Of a stretch of 50,716 bases of DNA, positions 41,976 through 49,566 are shown in pieces. Made by a program: the position numbers and the translations under genes. Each line of letters opens with the position of its first letter. The stretch's first letter is position 1. Source of the stretch: Flavobacterium sp. A45 (GTDB taxonomy: Bacteria; Bacteroidota; Bacteroidia; Flavobacteriales; Flavobacteriaceae); the NCBI RefSeq assembly GCF_002001005.1, contig NZ_MUNX01000058.1, positions 1 to 50,716 of the forward strand, given 5' to 3'. The notes below the pieces were generated by a model, which searched no databases, was not told where the DNA came from, and worked only from the letters and a program-made list of their open reading frames with translations.

Positions 41976-42815
41976 CTATACTAATTTCAACTTGTAAGAT
42001 ACGAAAGACTGCGCCAACAATCCTGCTTTGGAATAATTGGAAACCCTAATTCTGGAATTTCCAATTTCGTGACATGGTGTCTGCTCCAGTTTTTTGAGCA
42101 GTTTTTTGTAATAAACGTAAGCCGTGTACACTCCAAACTTCGCTTCCAAAGGTAATTTTATAATTCCTTGATAGGCAATTCTAAAATCTTCTTCTATTTC
42201 CTCGATAATTGCTTTTTTCGACTTTTCATCGAAGGATTTTAAATCGATACCTGGAAAATAATTACGATTTAATAGTAAATTATCGTCCTTTAAATCTCGC
42301 AGGAAATTTACTTTTTGAAACGCAGAACCCAATCTCATAGCTTGGTCTTTTAGCTGATTGTATCTGGCCTCATCGCCTTTAACAAAAACTTTGAGACACA
42401 TCAATCCCACTACATCGGCTGAGCCATAAATGTATTCGTTGTATTCTTCTTTGCTGTGATAATCAGATTTGATTAAATCGAGTTTCATACTTTTGAGAAA
42501 CGATTGTATCATATCATCCGATATGTTATACTCCTTTACTGTTTGCTGAAACGAATTCAAAATTGGATTCAAACTGATACCTGATTTCATGGCTTTGTAA
42601 TATTCGGCTTCAAAATCATTAATCAGATTTTCTTTGTCGTAACCGTGAAAAGAATCCACAATTTCATCGGCAAAACGCACAAATCCATAGACGCTGTAAA
42701 TGGCATCACGAATGCTGGGCGCCAACATATAAACCGCCATAGAAAACGAAGTACTGTAATTTTTGGTAACCAATTTACTGCACTTAAAGGACACATCGTC
42801 AAATAATTGCTTCAT
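41976..42815 (-). CDS. crtB: Phytoene synthase
   Basis: A 279-residue squalene/phytoene synthase. The Asp-rich motifs are seen as GFVRFADEIVDSFHG (first, DEIVD) and NFLRDLKDD (second). NYSTSFSMAVYMLAP and YIYGSADVVGLMCLKVF are family segments. It condenses two geranylgeranyl diphosphates to phytoene. The start overlaps crtI by four bases. No GGPP synthase gene is in the window. Confidence 0.95.
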   Translation of the reverse strand: MKQLFDDVSFKCSKLVTKNYSTSFSMAVYMLAPSIRDAIYSVYGFVRFADEIVDSFHGYDKENLINDFEAEYYKAMKSGISLNPILNSFQQTVKEYNISDDMIQSFLKSMKLDLIKSDYHSKEEYNEYIYGSADVVGLMCLKVFVKGDEARYNQLKDQAMRLGSAFQKVNFLRDLKDDNLLLNRNYFPGIDLKSFDEKSKKAIIEEIEEDFRIAYQGIIKLPLEAKFGVYTAYVYYKKLLKKLEQTPCHEIGNSRIRVSNYSKAGLLAQSFVSYKLKLV

Positions 42816-44287
42816 ACGTTATGATTTAAAAGTTGTTTATCTATTAATTCTGATACCAGTTTTCCGGAAATCAATGCTGGAGGAACACCTGGACCAGGAA
42901 CGGTTAACTGCCCAGTAAAGTAAAGGTTTTTCACTTTGGAACTTTTTAATTTTGGCCTCAAAAAGGCTGTCTGCAAAAGCGTGTTTGCCATTCCATAAGC
43001 ATTTCCTTTGTATGAGTTGTACTCCGAAACAAAGTCATTTTTACAAAAAGACTGTTTATATATGATACTGCTTTTTACCGTTTGCTGGGTCAAAATTTCG
43101 AAACGCTCTATTATTTTATCAAAATATTGATTTCTTAACTCTTCAGTATCTTCTATTCCGGGAGCAAGCGGTACAAGAAAAAAGCCTGATTCCATACCCT
43201 CGGGAGCGGCCGTTTTATCTGTCAATGATGGAAAGTTAGCGTAAAACAAAGGTTCTTTAGGCCATTGCGGTTCATCGTAAATTGCTTTGGCATGCTTTTC
43301 AAAATCGACATCAAAAAACAAAGCGTGATGCGAAATGTTTTTTATTTTTTTATTGAAACCAACATAAAACAATAAAGAAGATGGTGCAAAAACTCGGCTC
43401 TCCCAATACGTTTCTGAATAGGCACGATGCTCTATATCCAATAAGGTTTCGGTATGATGGTAATCGGCACCACTCAAAATAATATCCGATGGTATTGTTT
43501 TTCCATTGACTACAATTGATCGAGCTATTTTACTTTGAACATTTATTTTTTCAATATTAGCATTGGTTACAAAAGTAACACCCAACTCTCTCGCTAGACT
43601 TTCAATAGCTCGAACAACATCAAACATACCCGTTTTTGGATGCCAAGTACCCAAACCAAAATCCGCATAATTCATGAAACTATAAAACGAAGGCGTATCG
43701 GATGGCTTTGCTCCAAGAAACAAAACGGGAAATTCCAGTATGTGAATGAGCCTTTCATTTTTAAACTTCTTTCTAATATCTTTACTGATATTGCTAAAAA
43801 ACTGACCGATTTTCTTGGCAGTTTCAAGAGTTACTAATTCTAACGGAGATACACCGGGACGATATACTAATTCTTTGATGGCGATATCATAATTACTTTT
43901 GGCTTCATACATGAACTCCTTCAAAACTTGACCGCTACCTTTTTCGATAGCATCAAAATCAGCTACAATTTGTGGCAGATTATCAGCAATTGCTATAAAA
44001 TCATCAATTCCGTAATAAACTCTGTAGGCTGGTGAGAGTTTTACAAGCTCGTAATAGTCAGTTGTTTTTTTGCCAAAATCAGCAAAAAAACGTTCAAAAA
44101 CATCGGGCATCCAATACCAGCTCGGCCCCATATCAAAAGTAAAACCACTGGCTTTTAATTGCCGGGCTCTACCTCCTAATGATGCATTTTTTTCATATAC
44201 TGTTACCTTATGACCACTTTTGGCCAAATAGCAAGCTGCGGCCATTGCCGAAAACCCAGAACCTATTATTGAGATTGATTTTTTCAT
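42812..44287 (-). CDS. crtI: Phytoene desaturase
   Basis: A 491-residue CrtI-type FAD enzyme. The N-terminal dinucleotide loop is SIIGSGFSAMAAACYLAKSG, then HKVTVYEKNASLGGRARQL. The C-terminal family signature is TGQLTVPGPGVPPALISGKL (about 461-480). It desaturates phytoene toward lycopene. It is the first crt gene and lies 36 bases after the CarH-like gene. A TATTTTTG promoter element and a perfect palindrome covering its start codon suggest it also has its own regulated promoter. Confidence 0.95.
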   Translation of the reverse strand: MKKSISIIGSGFSAMAAACYLAKSGHKVTVYEKNASLGGRARQLKASGFTFDMGPSWYWMPDVFERFFADFGKKTTDYYELVKLSPAYRVYYGIDDFIAIADNLPQIVADFDAIEKGSGQVLKEFMYEAKSNYDIAIKELVYRPGVSPLELVTLETAKKIGQFFSNISKDIRKKFKNERLIHILEFPVLFLGAKPSDTPSFYSFMNYADFGLGTWHPKTGMFDVVRAIESLARELGVTFVTNANIEKINVQSKIARSIVVNGKTIPSDIILSGADYHHTETLLDIEHRAYSETYWESRVFAPSSLLFYVGFNKKIKNISHHALFFDVDFEKHAKAIYDEPQWPKEPLFYANFPSLTDKTAAPEGMESGFFLVPLAPGIEDTEELRNQYFDKIIERFEILTQQTVKSSIIYKQSFCKNDFVSEYNSYKGNAYGMANTLLQTAFLRPKLKSSKVKNLYFTGQLTVPGPGVPPALISGKLVSELIDKQLLNHNV

Positions 44288-44301
44288 TTGTTTAACAAAT
44301 G
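44285..44301 (-). promoter_or_regulatory. Perfect 17-bp palindrome over the crtI start
   Basis: CATTTGTT-T-AACAAATG is an exact inverted repeat. Its lower three bases are the crtI start codon on the minus strand. It lies two bases downstream of the -7 element at 44304-44311, where the transcript should begin. This is the typical place for a repressor operator. It could also form a small hairpin at the start of the mRNA. Confidence 0.55.
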
Positions 44302-44303
44302 TA

Positions 44304-44311
44304 CAAAAATA
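44304..44311 (-). promoter_or_regulatory. -7 promoter element upstream of crtI
   Basis: The minus strand reads TATTTTTG, a full match to TAnnTTTG, 17 bases before the crtI ATG. The motif ATTAAACAAA (plus strand, 44311-44320) adjoins it on the upstream side. Confidence 0.6.
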
Positions 44312-44323
44312 TTAAACAAAAAA

Positions 44324-45220
44324 TTAAATCTTTTCTATTAAATCAGGAATGGAATCAAAAACTTTAACATCTACAGGAATTAAATTTGGATCAATGTACT
44401 GAGTCAACTTACCGATTAACCAAATTTGTGAGCCGTCACCCAAAAGTTCCTCACCCATAGTTTGCACATAATCATTGACATACTCCCTGTCTGGCTGTAT
44501 CGTAAAATAGGACAGAAAAATAATTGAATTGAAATGTTTCTTTAAATCTTTCAAATAATTCAAAGGCATACTCTCACCCAAATATACAACTCTATAGCCT
44601 CTAGAAACTATTTCGTAATGCAAATAAACCAATCCTAATTCATGGATTTCGTTAAGAGGAAGCGACAACACATAAACCTTGTCTGTGTTTATTGGCTTAT
44701 CTGCTTCAATTTTTTCAATATTGACTAATATTTTCTTTAACAACAAACAACTGATAAAATGCTCGTGAGCAGGCGTAATCGTATCAGTTTGCCACAACAG
44801 CCCAATTTCCTCCATTAATGGAATAAATACTTGATTAAAAATTTCCTTAAACGTTTTTTCTTCGAGTAACCAATTGTATGTATTAGAAAAAAGGTCTTGA
44901 TCAAAATTCATCATAGCCATCTTAAAAGCATTGACAGCATGATTTTTAGCATTCTTTTTCGAAACAATTTCACGAATCATTTCGACTATTTTTTCCTCAT
45001 TAAAGGTTGCGATTTTAGAGATTTTATACCCATAATCATGCAACAGAGTGATATTCAACAATTTTTGAAGACTTGGCAAAGAATACAGACGTATATTGGT
45101 ATCGGTACGCATGGGCTGCAAGACATTGTATCGTTTTTCCCAAATTCGGATGGTATGCGCTTTTACACCTGAAAGATTTTCAAGATCCTTAATGCTAAAA
45201 ACATTTTTTACATTGTTCAT
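44324..45220 (-). CDS. carH: MerR-family regulator with cobalamin-binding domain (CarH/LitR-like)
   Basis: A 298-residue regulator in three parts. The MerR helix-turn-helix is FSIKDLENLSGVKAHTIRIW (8-27) and EKRYNVLQP. A helical domain (about 90-165) has the W-x9-EH motif (W143, E153, H154). A B12-binding Rossmann domain has ExHxxG (E191, H193, G196), where H193 should ligate cobalt from below. In CarH, adenosylcobalamin in the dark drives tetramer binding to DNA, and light breaks the complex. The residue after W143 is Gln, whereas the best-studied CarH has a His there that binds cobalt after light exposure. Start is the ATG at 45220 (a TTG precedes it). It heads the crt genes and overlaps its own promoter motif. 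Confidence 0.9.
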   Translation of the reverse strand: MNNVKNVFSIKDLENLSGVKAHTIRIWEKRYNVLQPMRTDTNIRLYSLPSLQKLLNITLLHDYGYKISKIATFNEEKIVEMIREIVSKKNAKNHAVNAFKMAMMNFDQDLFSNTYNWLLEEKTFKEIFNQVFIPLMEEIGLLWQTDTITPAHEHFISCLLLKKILVNIEKIEADKPINTDKVYVLSLPLNEIHELGLVYLHYEIVSRGYRVVYLGESMPLNYLKDLKKHFNSIIFLSYFTIQPDREYVNDYVQTMGEELLGDGSQIWLIGKLTQYIDPNLIPVDVKVFDSIPDLIEKI

Positions 45221-45235
45221 CAATATTTAATTTTT

Positions 45236-45249
45236 ATTAAACAAATATA
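45236..45249 (-). promoter_or_regulatory. -7 element and overlapping TTAAACAAA motif upstream of carH
   Basis: The minus strand reads TATATTTG at 45249-45242, matching TAnnTTTG and 21 bases before the ATG at 45220. Plus-strand ATTAAACAAAT (45236-45246) overlaps it. The same core lies at crtI and in the TetR operon promoter, so autoregulation is possible. Confidence 0.55.
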
Positions 45250-45387
45250 GTTATAATTTAAATTACTTTTTAAAAAAGTAATTTCATAATCTTTAAATAT
45301 TTCATTTTCATCGAATAACTATACTTTTTATAACTAAATTCTTTGTCAAAGCTCAAAATTCGTACCTCCTAATCCCTAAATTCTCTT

Positions 45388-45395
45388 TATATTTG
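45388..45395 (+). promoter_or_regulatory. -7 promoter element of purB
   Basis: TATATTTG is a full match to TAnnTTTG and lies 24 bases before the purB ATG at 45420. Confidence 0.65.
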
Positions 45396-45419
45396 TGCCT
45401 TTCGAAAAAACAACAAAAA

Positions 45420-46766
45420 ATGACTACTCTAAACGAATTGAATGCTATATCACCAATCGACGGTCGTTATAGAAATAAGACATTATCATTGGCTCCTTTT
45501 TTCTCTGAAGAAGCTTTAATAAAATACCGCGTATTAATTGAAATCGAATATTTCATTGCTTTATGCGAAGTACCTTTACCACAATTAAAAAACGTAAACC
45601 CAAGTTTATTCGGCAGTTTACGTGACATTTATAAAAACTTCTCTACCGAAGATGCTCTTTGGATAAAAGAAACCGAAAAAGTAACCAACCACGACGTAAA
45701 AGCCGTTGAGTATTTTATCAAAGACGCTTTTGAAAAACTGGGGTTATCAGAATACAAAGAGTTCATCCACTTTGGATTAACTTCCCAAGACATTAATAAC
45801 ACTGCTATTCCGCTTTCTACAAAAGACGCTTTTGAGAAAGTATATATGCCGTCGTTAATCACTTTGACATCCAAATTAAAAGAATTGAGCCAAGAGTGGA
45901 AGGACATTCCAATGCTTGCCCGTACACATGGACAACCAGCTTCTCCAACACGTTTGGGTAAAGAAATTGCCGTTTTTGTAGAGCGTCTGGAAGAACAAAT
46001 GCGTTTGTTATTCAACATTCCGTTTGCAGCCAAATTTGGTGGAGCTACCGGAAACTACAATGCGCATCATGTGGCTTATCCACAAATTGACTGGAAACAA
46101 TTCGGAACCAAATTTGTTCAAGAAAACTTGGGATTACACCATTCTTTTCCAACAACACAAATCGAACATTACGATCATTTTGCAGCCTTTTTTGATGCTC
46201 TAAAAAGAATCAATACTATCATTATAGATTTAGACCGTGACATTTGGACGTATGTTTCGATGGAATATTTCAAACAAAAAATAAAAGCGGGAGAAATTGG
46301 ATCATCGGCTATGCCGCACAAGGTGAACCCAATTGATTTTGAAAACTCCGAAGGAAACTTAGGAATAGCGAATGCCATTTTCGAACATTTATCGGCTAAA
46401 TTACCAGTTTCAAGATTGCAACGCGATTTGACCGACAGTACTGTTTTAAGAAACATTGGAGTACCTGTAGGACATACGTTAATTGCTTTTGAAGCTACCC
46501 TAAAAGGTTTGAACAAATTATTATTGAACGAATCCAAATTTCACGAAGATTTAGAGAAAAACTGGGCAGTTGTAGCCGAGGCGATTCAAACTATCTTACG
46601 TCGTGAAGCCTATCCAAACCCATACGAAGCCTTGAAAGGCCTAACAAGAACCAACGAAGCAATTGACAAAAAAGCCATTCATGGTTTTATTGCAACGCTT
46701 GATGTTTCGGATGCAATCAAAGCCGAATTGATGCAAATCACACCAAGTAATTTCTTGGGAATTTAA
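45420..46766 (+). CDS. purB: Adenylosuccinate lyase
   Basis: A 448-residue lyase of purine synthesis, acting on SAICAR and adenylosuccinate. The start LNELNAISPIDGRYRNKT is conserved in E. coli-type PurB. LARTHGQPASPTRLGKE is the substrate region, and GSSAMPHKVNPIDFENSEGN (about 299-318) is the fumarase-superfamily signature with the catalytic Ser loop. The ATG at 45420 is preferred over a TTG or other start further upstream (45393), since the promoter element lies only 24 bases before it. A housekeeping gene, divergent from carH. Confidence 0.96.
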   Translation: MTTLNELNAISPIDGRYRNKTLSLAPFFSEEALIKYRVLIEIEYFIALCEVPLPQLKNVNPSLFGSLRDIYKNFSTEDALWIKETEKVTNHDVKAVEYFIKDAFEKLGLSEYKEFIHFGLTSQDINNTAIPLSTKDAFEKVYMPSLITLTSKLKELSQEWKDIPMLARTHGQPASPTRLGKEIAVFVERLEEQMRLLFNIPFAAKFGGATGNYNAHHVAYPQIDWKQFGTKFVQENLGLHHSFPTTQIEHYDHFAAFFDALKRINTIIIDLDRDIWTYVSMEYFKQKIKAGEIGSSAMPHKVNPIDFENSEGNLGIANAIFEHLSAKLPVSRLQRDLTDSTVLRNIGVPVGHTLIAFEATLKGLNKLLLNESKFHEDLEKNWAVVAEAIQTILRREAYPNPYEALKGLTRTNEAIDKKAIHGFIATLDVSDAIKAELMQITPSNFLGI

Positions 46767-46788
46767 TAAGCAACAAACTGTTTATATC

Positions 46789-46818
46789 AAAAGCTATCTT
46801 TTTAAGGTAGCTTTTTTT
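46789..46818 (+). terminator. Rho-independent terminator after purB
   Basis: Left arm aaaagctatctt (46789-46800) pairs with aaggtagctttt (46804-46815), one G-T wobble, then T residues. Confidence 0.85.
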
Positions 46819-46932
46819 GTGGAGAAAATTAAATATCAAAAAAAGCAAACCATAAAGAATTTTCTTTTTTCGTAAATTAGCCATCGATGATTTTTACATA
46901 TAAACTGCATTGATGAACTGCAATCCTACCTT

Positions 46933-49173
46933 ATGAGTCTATTAGCCGAAGTATCAGAAACCACAAGCCATTTAAACCCTTTAATCAGTGATTTAGGTCT
47001 TATCTTAATGACTGCGACTGTTGCCGTTTTGATATTTAGAAAACTAAAACAGCCCTTGGTTTTGGGATATTTGATTGCGGGCTTTCTGGCCGGTAATCAT
47101 TTTGATTTTTTTCCCTCCGTAAAAGAAATTAAAAGCGTAGAAGTTTGGGCAGAAATTGGTGTTATCTTTTTATTGTTCAGCCTAGGACTTGAATTTAGTT
47201 TCAAAAAATTAATGAAAGTAGGCGGAACAGCCTCTATCACTGCAGGAATTCAGATTGTAAGCATGTGTGTTTTGGGATATGCCGTTGGGCAATGGATGGA
47301 TTGGCCCAAAATGGACAGTATCTTTTTGGGCGTAATTCTCTCAATTTCATCGACTACAATTATTTTAAAATCATTTGATGAATTGGGTGTTAAGACACAA
47401 AAATTTGCAGGAATTGTAATTGGCTCCTTAATTGTTCAAGATATATTAGCCATTTTGATGATGGTTTTATTATCAACGATTGCCGTGAGCAATCAGTTTT
47501 CTGGCGGCGACCTTTTAATGTCGGTATTAAAACTGCTCTTTTTTCTGGTGATTTGGTTTTTGGGTGGCATTTTTATCATTCCAACAGTACTCAAAAAAAC
47601 CAAACATTTACTCACCGACGAAATGCTACTCATCATTTCTCTGGCTCTTTGCCTGATGATGGTTGTTTTAGCGGCAAATGCCGGTTTTTCGCCTGCACTT
47701 GGCGCTTTTATAATGGGATCCATCATTGCCGAAACCACCCAAGCCGAACATATTGAACACTTGGTAAAACCCGTAAAAGATTTATTTGGAGCCGTATTTT
47801 TTGTATCGGTCGGCATGTTAATCAATCCCGATGCGTTGTACCAACATGCTATTCCTGTCGTTATTCTCTCTGTTGTTACCATCTTCGGTCAATCCATCAG
47901 CTCTACTGTTGGCGCCATATTATCGGGACAACCACTTAAAGATTCAATTCGAACAGGAATGAGTTTATCTCAAATTGGGGAATTCTCCTTTATCATCGCG
48001 ACTTTGGGAGTAACCTTGAAAGCAACCAATTCATTTCTGTATCCTATAGTAGTTGCAGTTTCGGCGGTAACTATATTCACGACTCCATTTATGATTAAAT
48101 ATTCACTCCCTTTTTCCGAATATTTGGCTCATAATTTACCTCGAAAATGGACCAAACGAATTGAACGTTATTCAGCGAGTACGCAAGCGATAAAAACAGT
48201 CAGTTTGTGGCAAACGGTTATCAATGCTTTTTTAATCCAGGTGATTGTACTTGTCGTAATCATACTTGCCGTCATCTTGCTTTCGTCTCGTTTTATATTG
48301 CCTTTGGTTGAAGATTATCATTTAGGAAATACAATGGGAGCTTTAATCACCTTGGGAATAGTCTCGCCTTTTTTGTGGGCGCTTGCTTTTCGAAGAGTCG
48401 CAACCGATGAAGTAGAACAATTAATGGAAGACCGCAAATCTCGTGGGCCGTTGACAATGCTCTTTTTTATACGCATAGTGCTGTCAATTATTTTTATTGG
48501 CTTACTGCTAAATATATTTTTCTCTCCAAAAATTGCGATGATTGCATTCATAGTTGCAGTGGTGATTTATTTAATTTTTCAAAAGAAACTCCACATTCAA
48601 TACCACAAAATTGAAAATCATTTTCTGGCCAATTTGAACGACCGGGAAATTGAAAGAACTAAAAGAAGTCGAAGTGATTTAACTCCTTGGGACGGCCACA
48701 TGGCAATATTTGACATTGCGGCTGAATCCAATATTGCCGGCGAATCGTTGAAAAACCTTCAAATGAGGGAAAATTTAGGAATAAATATTGTTTCGATAAA
48801 GCGGGGTGACATAACTATACACATTCCGAGTAGGAACGAACGTATTTTCCCAGGTGATGAAATTTGTGTTATCGGAACCGATGCCCAAGTACAGCAATTT
48901 AAAAAATACCTGGACCAACACGAAATGGATGTTTCTCCAGAAATTGTGGAACCCGATATTGTTTTACGCCAAATCGAATTAAAAAACCACACCTTCATTG
49001 GAAAAAGCATCAAAGAATCTAGACTGCGTGAAAAAACACAAGGGTTAATTGTCGGCATCGAAAAAAGAGGAAAACGAACTTTAAACCCAGAGTCGAATGT
49101 CATTCTGGAAAAAGATGATATTTTGTGGATTGTTGGAAACAAAAAACTATTGGCAGATTTGGCTCATGATTAG
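46933..49173 (+). CDS. Monovalent cation:proton antiporter, KefB/CPA2 type, with RCK_C domains
   Basis: A 746-residue membrane protein. Residues about 20-395 form the CPA2 antiporter core with around 12 transmembrane segments (e.g. LGYLIAGFLAG, FLLFSLGLEFSFKKL, GFSPALGAFIMGSIIAET). A second membrane region lies at about 425-560. The C-terminal cytoplasmic part has two TrkA-C/RCK_C-like units (about 600-660, ending FPGDEICVIGTDAQVQQF, and about 670-742, ending EKDDILWIVGNKKLL). It probably exchanges K+ or Na+ for protons. No full TrkA-N NAD domain is visible, unlike E. coli KefB. Monocistronic, with a terminator behind it. Confidence 0.88.
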   Translation: MSLLAEVSETTSHLNPLISDLGLILMTATVAVLIFRKLKQPLVLGYLIAGFLAGNHFDFFPSVKEIKSVEVWAEIGVIFLLFSLGLEFSFKKLMKVGGTASITAGIQIVSMCVLGYAVGQWMDWPKMDSIFLGVILSISSTTIILKSFDELGVKTQKFAGIVIGSLIVQDILAILMMVLLSTIAVSNQFSGGDLLMSVLKLLFFLVIWFLGGIFIIPTVLKKTKHLLTDEMLLIISLALCLMMVVLAANAGFSPALGAFIMGSIIAETTQAEHIEHLVKPVKDLFGAVFFVSVGMLINPDALYQHAIPVVILSVVTIFGQSISSTVGAILSGQPLKDSIRTGMSLSQIGEFSFIIATLGVTLKATNSFLYPIVVAVSAVTIFTTPFMIKYSLPFSEYLAHNLPRKWTKRIERYSASTQAIKTVSLWQTVINAFLIQVIVLVVIILAVILLSSRFILPLVEDYHLGNTMGALITLGIVSPFLWALAFRRVATDEVEQLMEDRKSRGPLTMLFFIRIVLSIIFIGLLLNIFFSPKIAMIAFIVAVVIYLIFQKKLHIQYHKIENHFLANLNDREIERTKRSRSDLTPWDGHMAIFDIAAESNIAGESLKNLQMRENLGINIVSIKRGDITIHIPSRNERIFPGDEICVIGTDAQVQQFKKYLDQHEMDVSPEIVEPDIVLRQIELKNHTFIGKSIKESRLREKTQGLIVGIEKRGKRTLNPESNVILEKDDILWIVGNKKLLADLAHD

Positions 49174-49190
49174 ACTTTCCCTTATCTCAT

Positions 49191-49224
49191 AAAAACACTG
49201 GTCGAAAAGCTGGTGTTTTTTTTT
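49191..49224 (+). terminator. Rho-independent terminator after the antiporter gene
   Basis: AAAAACAC (49191-49198) pairs with GTGTTTTT (49213-49220), extended by wobble pairs, followed by T residues. Confidence 0.8.
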
Positions 49225-49255
49225 AGGAGCAGAACGTTAGTTTTTCATAACAGCT

Positions 49256-49322
49256 TCACTCCCGCTTTTCGTTTCAATCCACGCCCCAAAAGCGTGGGAT
49301 TTCCACTGCAATCGGGGCTAGA
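49256..49322 (-). repeat. Flavobacterial structured repeat, copy 2
   Basis: On the minus strand it reads TAGCCCCGAT, TGCAGTGGAAATCC, a shorter central hairpin (ccacgc / gcgtgg) and ATTGAAACGAAAAGCGGGAGTGA. The flanks match copy 1 at 16428-16503, while the central hairpin differs in sequence but keeps pairing. It lies in a 393-base gene-free stretch after the antiporter terminator. Confidence 0.8.
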
Positions 49323-49446
49323 GAACACGTTTATCATTCTAAAGAAATATTTCAAAAAACTTATTTTCAATGCTTTTGTTTTATTGCAAAGTAAAAACTA
49401 TTAAAAATTTATGATTCATTTTTCATACATTTGAAAATAAACAAAT

Positions 49447-49530
49447 ACTGACGTTTACTAGACATAGCCAACCAATTTTGAGTGATAAGTCGGACATCGT
49501 CGTCAGACCTATAAACGAGTTAGCAGTCAG
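49447..49530 (+). other. Possible imperfect inverted repeat before the KAP gene
   Basis: CTGAC (49448-49452) and CGTTTA (49452-49457) have complements GTCAG (49526-49530) and TAAACG (49512-49517); CTGACG also matches CGTCAG at 49501-49506. The local base composition is higher in G+C than its surroundings. This may be a leader structure or a recombination site boundary. No known attachment or attC consensus was recognised. Confidence 0.25.
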
Positions 49531-49566
49531 CTTACCGCACCGTAGAAAATCCAAGAACTTAAATAG

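Noticed and set aside
49213..49404. 63-codon plus-strand reading frame after the antiporter gene
   Set aside because: It runs through the terminator and the structured repeat copy 2. The GFPLQSGL-like peptide comes from the repeat.
49447..49530. Integron attC or phage attachment site
   Set aside because: GTTAGCA does not fit the GTTRRRY core, no matching partner core was found, and no integrase is present. Kept only as an unexplained inverted repeat.
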